Origin: a virus
Length of the DNA: 27,097 nt
Reading direction: 5' to 3' (one strand)
IMG/VR virus record: IMGVR_UViG_3300037502_002481
Coordinates: 1 to 27,097 of that record
This document shows positions 22,513-27,097 of the stretch, in pieces. The notes beneath the pieces were generated by a model. It saw only the letters and a program-made list of their open reading frames with translations. It did not search any database and had not been told where the DNA came from. How positions within the stretch are numbered: the first letter of the stretch is position 1; each line of letters opens with the position of its first letter. The position numbers and the translations under genes are program-made.

Positions 22513-23479
22513 TACACCTACTTGTTTAGAAAACTACATAATTAGCTTAAATGGCTGTTATGAAGAAGGAACGGTACCAAGCAGCGGTTATTATTTAGAA
22601 AACCTTGAAGGTTTAACTATAAATAACGTTGCTGCTATTAGTTCTGAAGCGCTTATTTCTGCTACCTTAACGGTTCAGGAAAAGATGTATTTTGCAGCTG
22701 ATATAATTGAAAAACGTTTGAAGGCTGTATTAAATGCGCGTGGCATTAAGCTAAACAGCATTGGTTCTAAATATTCAGTTTGCAGCGCATCAAATAGCGT
22801 TGATATGCCTGTTTCTGTTAATCGGGGTATAAAGATTTCTAAAAAGTGGATTGATAGCCCACAAAGCAGAATATATATTGATACAGTTAGATTTAAGGCA
22901 TCAAACAACGGTAATAGCACAATTTACGTAACTGATTATGTTGGCAATATATTATTTAGTCAGGCTGTATCTGTTTTTGCAGATACGGAAATGCATATAT
23001 TTATTAAAAAATCATTCAAAGAAGATGTATTATTAGTAACAATTGATACTACTAATATATCGCCATATTTGTACACTTGTAATGCTGCTACAAACTGCAA
23101 GCCATGTGGCGATACGGTTTTAGATATAACTGGTTGGAATGGCATTGCAGCACAACCGCAGGGTTATTTAGGTGCATGTGTACGTGTTGATTGTGTAGAT
23201 ACTGATATTATATGTCAGTTTTTGGACCGTTTAGGCATGGCCATTCTGTATCAAACAGGCGTTCAGATTCTTAAAGAATGGGTATCACCTAATAACCGTT
23301 TAAATCTAATTAAAACGCACGGCAACGAATGGGCAAATGTTAAGATAACAGAATGGGAAAATGCAAGTATTGAAGCATTAGATAATGAAATTGATAATAT
23401 TATTCAGTTATTAGAAACTGACCGTTTTTGTTACAGATGTGAACCAAGATTAAGAATGTATCCAATGTTCCCAGGCTAA
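22499..23479 (+). CDS. Structural/connector-region protein with Cys pairs
   Basis: I do not recognise this 326-aa protein. The N-terminus (to about residue 85) has helical stretches typical of head-tail adaptors; residues 110-185 are beta-rich; CKPCGD near residue 200 and FCYRCEP near the C-terminus are CxxC pairs, and several other single Cys residues occur. It starts 14 nt inside the previous gene and ends in a 1-nt overlap with the next. Its place just after the capsid gene is where adaptor and neck proteins are encoded, so a connector role is the best guess, from position only. Confidence 0.5.
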   Translation: MLNLNTPTCLENYIISLNGCYEEGTVPSSGYYLENLEGLTINNVAAISSEALISATLTVQEKMYFAADIIEKRLKAVLNARGIKLNSIGSKYSVCSASNSVDMPVSVNRGIKISKKWIDSPQSRIYIDTVRFKASNNGNSTIYVTDYVGNILFSQAVSVFADTEMHIFIKKSFKEDVLLVTIDTTNISPYLYTCNAATNCKPCGDTVLDITGWNGIAAQPQGYLGACVRVDCVDTDIICQFLDRLGMAILYQTGVQILKEWVSPNNRLNLIKTHGNEWANVKITEWENASIEALDNEIDNIIQLLETDRFCYRCEPRLRMYPMFPG

Positions 23480-24045
23480 TGACTATCATAGAACGTTTAG
23501 AAATACTTGCGCAGGTTGTAGCTGATGATAATACGGCAAAACGTATTTCACAGGCAGCCGCCTTTCAAGTTATAGCTGAATATAAGCAAAGAATATTTTT
23601 TGAAGGTTTAGATAGTTCAGGCAGTTCAATTGGTCAGTATAGCACAAATCCGTTTTATATAAATCCTTTAACGTTAATTTCTGTATCATCTGCAGGCATA
23701 ACACCTGAAGGTAAAAACGGTCAAAAAGTTTTCAAAAATGGAAACCCTCACAAAACAAAGTATTTAATGCAGGGTTATAGGCAATTACGCGATTTAACAG
23801 GTAGGCAATCTTCAACAGTAGATTTAAATTTTAGCGGTTCATTATTTCAAAGTATAAAGGTAACTGAAGAAGGTTTAAACAGCAAAGTAACTTACACAGT
23901 TGACAAACTTGCAGATGTTATGGTTAGTCAAGAAGATAGGTTTGGTAAAGATATATCAACAGTATCAGATAATGAACGAGAAATCGGTGAAATAGCCGCA
24001 CGAAATGAACTGTTAGCAATTTTAGAAGAAATAGATACAATTTAA
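23479..24045 (+). CDS. Neck/tail-completion-type protein
   Basis: A 188-aa protein. The pattern around residues 35-135 (KQRIFFEGLDSSGSSIGQYS, then YLMQGYRQLRDLTGRQSSTV and NFSGSLFQSIKV) is one I associate with a conserved family encoded in the connector region of Bacteroidota phages; these are often grouped with HK97 gp10-like tail-completion proteins. The Tyr/Gly-rich segment followed by a GRQxxxVxLxxSGSL strand is the distinguishing part. No enzymatic residues are evident. It is translationally coupled to the previous gene (1-nt overlap) and precedes the 190-aa gene by 2 nt. Confidence 0.6.
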   Translation: MTIIERLEILAQVVADDNTAKRISQAAAFQVIAEYKQRIFFEGLDSSGSSIGQYSTNPFYINPLTLISVSSAGITPEGKNGQKVFKNGNPHKTKYLMQGYRQLRDLTGRQSSTVDLNFSGSLFQSIKVTEEGLNSKVTYTVDKLADVMVSQEDRFGKDISTVSDNEREIGEIAARNELLAILEEIDTI

Positions 24046-24047
24046 TA

Positions 24048-24620
24048 ATGTACGTAACACAAGATATAATAACCGAACTGATAAAGCAAATTGATACTGC
24101 AATGGCCGCTGTGAATGTGAACGTTCATGGTAATGGCATAGCTGTAAAAGATACCGCTGGTCAGGTTGTAAGTTTAAATGTTACGCAAAACGGACATAGA
24201 AACTATGTGGGCATCACAGACACCGCGAGAACGGGTTATTATATCCGTGTTAATGGTATTGTTTCTGAAACAAGAAAAGCTGCAAACACTAAAAGGGGAA
24301 GTTGTGGTATCGAACTTGATGTGCGTATTCCATTTAAATTAGTTTTTTGGCATCTTTGCGCTGACCCTCGTATGTTATTAGATTCTGTTAAGTTTGCGCT
24401 ATATGGTGCAAGTTTTAAAGGCGTACAATGGCAATATGCAATAGTTAATCCGCGATTGTTTCCGGTATCAAATGAAATACTACCTTGGACCGTTTATGCT
24501 GCTGAAACAGGCAAAGATGCTAAAACGCTACAAAGTTTAATGCAAATAGTTAGTTTAGATTTTGAGTTAAGATATGATTTCAGCTTAACAGAAAAGTGTA
24601 AACCGTTTAAGATATGTTAA
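24048..24620 (+). CDS. Connector-region protein, possible tail terminator
   Basis: I do not recognise this 190-aa protein with certainty. It is alpha/beta: an N-terminal helix (ITELIKQIDTAMAAV), several beta strands, a Cys-containing helix (FWHLCADPRMLLDSVKFAL) and a C-terminal strand (VSLDFELRYDF). The size and layout would fit a tail-terminator or neck protein capping the tail tube, and it is the last gene of the connector cluster before the terminator at 24666. It has Cys residues near the C-terminus (EKCKPFKIC). The assignment is positional. Confidence 0.45.
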   Translation: MYVTQDIITELIKQIDTAMAAVNVNVHGNGIAVKDTAGQVVSLNVTQNGHRNYVGITDTARTGYYIRVNGIVSETRKAANTKRGSCGIELDVRIPFKLVFWHLCADPRMLLDSVKFALYGASFKGVQWQYAIVNPRLFPVSNEILPWTVYAAETGKDAKTLQSLMQIVSLDFELRYDFSLTEKCKPFKIC

Positions 24621-24665
24621 GATTCACAATGCCGCCAAGTTTCGCTACCTTAGGCAATCATTGCA

Positions 24666-24694
24666 GGGGGTTGGAATAAATACCCCCTTTTTTT
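24666..24694 (+). terminator. Terminator between connector and fibre genes
   Basis: GGGGGT (24666-24671), a 10-nt loop, ACCCCC (24682-24687), then seven T (24688-24694). No clear promoter lies between it and the ATG at 24717, so fibre expression probably depends on readthrough or on an unrecognised promoter. Confidence 0.88.
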
Positions 24695-24716
24695 AGAATA
24701 ATAAAATTTTATACAT

Positions 24717-25040
24717 ATGCCATGCTGTAATTGTTGTGAAAAAACGTTAAATTTGGGCTGCTTTAATGCGTGCGATGCTGTTTATAATACAGGTATTGTT
24801 GTAGATGCATTAACTGAAGGCACTTATATTTTAGAATTGACATTTGGTAGTGTAAATATTTATTATAGTGTTAATGTTTTAGATGGTGAAACGGTAATAT
24901 TTACGCTTACAAATCTAAATGAAAATTATACCTATTCAGGACAAATAATTGACCCTAACGGCAAAATTATAAACATTGAAGTAGATGGCATTGAATATGA
25001 TTGTATCGAATTTAGTACTAAAATAATAATAAACTCATGA
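24717..25040 (+). CDS. Small Cys-rich beta protein ahead of the fibres
   Basis: A 107-aa protein that begins with a dense Cys cluster (PCCNCCEK, then GCFNACDA, six Cys in the first 19 residues) and continues as a beta-sandwich-like domain (TEGTYILELTFGSVNIYYSV onward). A small Ig-like or fibre-adaptor domain is likely. The Cys cluster could bind zinc or form disulfides in the virion. It overlaps the fibre gene by 4 nt (ATGA-type), so the two are translated together, suggesting a role as baseplate adaptor for, or chaperone of, the fibre. Function is inferred from position. Confidence 0.5.
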   Translation: MPCCNCCEKTLNLGCFNACDAVYNTGIVVDALTEGTYILELTFGSVNIYYSVNVLDGETVIFTLTNLNENYTYSGQIIDPNGKIINIEVDGIEYDCIEFSTKIIINS

Positions 25041-26383
25041 TTGATATAGTAAAACTTACAAATGGCAACGTTGCCGTTTATGATTCAACTTCAGGTGATT
25101 TTATCAACAGCCTAAGCCCTGATGTTGTAGAAATTGAATGTAATGTTAACGGTACCGTAAAAGTTATTCAAGATAACGGTAACGTTGAATATTTTGACCC
25201 TGCAGCTGTTGCAAATACTGAAGTTCAACCAGCTGCAGCTATACCATTTAGCGGCGATTGTGCTGCACTTGCTGCTTTATTAAGCACTGATTTTTTTTTT
25301 GTAGTTAGTGGCGGCGGTGGTTCACAAAATCTAAATAGTGTATTAACTATTGGTAATTCTGCAGGTGGTTTAGATATTACTGATTTAAATTTATTAGATT
25401 TTGATACAGCTACAACTTCAACGGTTGGCGCTGGTGAATTGGCGTGGAATGATAGTTTAGGCACTTTAAACTTAGGCTTAAAAGGCGGTAACACAATATC
25501 AAATTTAGGTCAGCATTTGCATGCAAGGGTAGTAAACAAAACAACACCTTTGGTAAATTTGACAAAGGCAGGTTATGAAGTTGTAATTGTTTCAGGTGCT
25601 GCAGGTCAAAGATTAGCAGTAAGATTAGCTAAAGCGGATAGCGATGCAAACAGCGCTGGCACTCTCGGTATTGTTTGTGAGAATATAGCAGGCAATCAAG
25701 AAGGTTTTATTTGTTCAGTTGGTCAGCTAACAAATATCAACACAACTGGTTCTTTGCAGGGTGAAACTTGGAACGATGGTGATTCGCTTTATTTAAGCCC
25801 CACAACTTTCGGAGCTATTACAAACGTAAAACCGAGCGCTCCGTTTCACGATGTAAGGCTTGGTTATGTTGAATATGCACACGCTGTAAACGGTAAAATT
25901 TACGTTAAAATTGACAACGGCTATGAGTTGGATGAATTGCATAATGTGGCGATAAATTCGCTCACGTTGGCGAATAAAGACATTTTGCAGTATAATTCAT
26001 CTACGCTAACTTGGCAAAATGTAAAACAGCCAATCGAGATACAGGCAGCTGCGAGTGATGAAACCACAGCACTAACAACAGGAACGGCAAAGGTTACATT
26101 TAGGCTGCCAGTTGCATTTACTTTGACAGGCGTTCGTGCTTCGCTTACAACTGCACAGGCTTCAGGTTCTATTTTTACCGTTGACATAAATCAGGGCGGA
26201 ACTTCGGTTTTAGGCACTAAGCTGACCATTGACAATACAGAAAAAACAAGTACAACGGCTGCAACACCTGCAACTATTACAACAAGTGCACTAACTGACG
26301 ATGCCGAAATTACGGTTGACATTGACCAAATCGGAGACGGAACGGCAAAAGGTTTGAAAATAACACTAATCGGAACAAGATGA
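25037..26383 (+). CDS. Tail fibre / receptor-binding protein
   Basis: A 448-aa protein with the layout of a phage fibre: a short N-terminal adaptor (about 1-70), a Gly/Ser/Ala linker with GGGGS around residue 95, a beta-rich shaft containing WNDGDSLYLSP (about 250-260), and a C-terminal domain of about 110 residues (DETTALTTGTAKVTFRLPVA through IGDGTAKGLKITLIGTR) that I recognise as a module shared by many unrelated phage fibres. Receptor binding is the likely role. A run of ten T (25291-25300) lies early in the gene, and both alternative frames stop within a few codons. The 3' part uses visibly more G/C-ending codons than the 5' part, consistent with recombination of the module. Confidence 0.72.
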   Translation: MIDIVKLTNGNVAVYDSTSGDFINSLSPDVVEIECNVNGTVKVIQDNGNVEYFDPAAVANTEVQPAAAIPFSGDCAALAALLSTDFFFVVSGGGGSQNLNSVLTIGNSAGGLDITDLNLLDFDTATTSTVGAGELAWNDSLGTLNLGLKGGNTISNLGQHLHARVVNKTTPLVNLTKAGYEVVIVSGAAGQRLAVRLAKADSDANSAGTLGIVCENIAGNQEGFICSVGQLTNINTTGSLQGETWNDGDSLYLSPTTFGAITNVKPSAPFHDVRLGYVEYAHAVNGKIYVKIDNGYELDELHNVAINSLTLANKDILQYNSSTLTWQNVKQPIEIQAAASDETTALTTGTAKVTFRLPVAFTLTGVRASLTTAQASGSIFTVDINQGGTSVLGTKLTIDNTEKTSTTAATPATITTSALTDDAEITVDIDQIGDGTAKGLKITLIGTR

Positions 26384-27097
26384 TAATAAATCCATACGCT
26401 TTCGGGGTAAGTTATGACCCTGACGCACAGGCATTTTTCACGGCTTCAGGCTTAACAGGTGCTACCAATCTAACAGCTATCAATCAGCTTGTTTTAGACT
26501 TGAAAAGCTACGGCATTTGGACAAAGATGAAGGCTATTTACCCTTTCATCGGTGGTACGGCTGCCTTGCATAAGTGGAATTTAAAAGACCCACAAGATAC
26601 AGATGCAGCCTTTAGATTGGTGTTTGCAGGTGGTTGGACACATAGTAGCACAGGGGCAAAACCAAATGGCACAAATTCCTATGCTGATACAAAACTAACA
26701 AGCTCTGTATCTTTAAGCCAAAACAGTACACATATATCGTATTATAGTAGAACACAAAGTAATGGAATAGAAGTCGAAATTGGTTCGGCATCTGGACCGA
26801 ATGCAGGTGACCCTGGTTCATTATTAGAAATTAGGACAAGTGGAATATCTTATTATAGGGTAAATTCAGGCGCTAATTATTTAACCTATACCGATGCAGA
26901 TAGTAGAGCTTTTTATATTGGTAATAGAACAGCTTCAAATGTAGTAAATGGTTGGAGAAATAGTACAAAGGTTGCAACAGGCACAACAGCAAGCACAGGG
27001 CTATCAAATAAAGTTTTTGTTCTTGGTGCTTTATTTACAGGCGGCTTTGCTTTTTATTCAGTAAAAGAATGCTCATTTTCTTCAATTGGTGACGGAC
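26380..27097 (+). CDS. Fibre-type protein with LamG-like domain, cut by window end
   Basis: The frame from ATG 26380 (4-nt overlap with the previous stop) stays open to the window end, 239 codons. The N-terminus has DPDAQAFFTASGLTGATNLT followed by a helix (LVLDLKSYGIWTKMKAIYPF) and HKWNLKDPQDTDAAFRLVF, a pattern common to tail proteins of Bacteroidota phages. What follows is a concanavalin/LamG-like beta sandwich (strands such as SISYYSR-like and RAFYIGNRT). Such domains bind glycans, so host-surface recognition is likely. Codon use resembles the end of the preceding fibre gene more than the rest of the window. The C-terminus is missing. Confidence 0.7.
   Translation, partial: MIINPYAFGVSYDPDAQAFFTASGLTGATNLTAINQLVLDLKSYGIWTKMKAIYPFIGGTAALHKWNLKDPQDTDAAFRLVFAGGWTHSSTGAKPNGTNSYADTKLTSSVSLSQNSTHISYYSRTQSNGIEVEIGSASGPNAGDPGSLLEIRTSGISYYRVNSGANYLTYTDADSRAFYIGNRTASNVVNGWRNSTKVATGTTASTGLSNKVFVLGALFTGGFAFYSVKECSFSSIGDG

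Noticed and set aside
24614-24682. 22-codon open frame after the 190-aa gene
   Set aside because: It runs into the stem of the terminator at 24666-24694 and is too short to support.
26612-26821. Leftward open frame inside the LamG-like gene
   Set aside because: Antisense to a clearly recognisable fibre-type protein; Leu/Tyr/His-rich without domain character.
1-27097. tRNA genes, CRISPR arrays, insertion sequences, integrase and attachment sites
   Set aside because: None was recognised on either strand by eye; short divergent tRNAs could still be missed without a covariance search.

Overview
This is a stretch of a tailed double-stranded DNA phage (or prophage) whose host is probably a member of the Bacteroidota. 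The phage assignment rests on a terminase large subunit, tape measure, portal, Mu-F-like head protein, scaffold/capsid pair, endolysin and fibre genes in one 27 kb block. The host assignment rests on AT-rich DNA, start codons preceded by A-rich leaders (for example TAAACACATG) rather than Shine-Dalgarno sequences, promoter elements of the Bacteroidota type (TTTG, 17-23 nt, TAnnTTTG), and fibre modules typical of phages of that phylum. A long tail tape measure suggests a long-tailed virion. No tail sheath gene, integrase, tRNA, CRISPR array or insertion sequence was seen, so lifestyle cannot be decided here.

Layout. 1-48: the 3' end of a gene, possibly the small terminase subunit. 139-2430: terL and a metallophosphoesterase, rightward. 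2427-4829: a leftward operon of six small genes (unknown, sigma-70-like factor, secreted SPOR-like protein, a small phage-type domain protein, two unknowns), driven by a well-matched Bacteroidota promoter at 4896-4926. 4997-13575: rightward tail block, consisting of a tail assembly chaperone with a probable programmed -1 frameshift, tape measure, a 41-aa protein, two overlapping membrane/lipoprotein genes that look like spanins, a hub-like protein and a large beta-rich tail protein. 13618-15485: two structural genes behind an almost leaderless promoter, the second a candidate major tail protein with an Ig-like domain. 15540-18966: portal, Mu-F-like protein, endolysin and a small protein. 18968-22088: a small protein with a UVR-like helical pair, the scaffold candidate, then the major capsid candidate as its own promoter-to-terminator unit. 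22138-24620: four genes in connector position. 24717-27097: a small Cys-rich protein and two fibre or receptor-binding proteins, the last cut by the window edge.

How it fits together. The order is unusual: terL is followed by the tail genes, and portal and head genes come after the tail. The two most abundant virion proteins (capsid, and the tail-tube candidate) are each followed by a strong stem-loop, and the capsid gene also has its own promoter and structured leader, which would set their expression apart from their neighbours. The most informative item not explained by ordinary gene finding is the T9 slippery site at 5500-5508, which opens a 101-codon -1 frame ending 14 nt inside the tape measure gene and would produce a 271-aa gpGT-like fusion.
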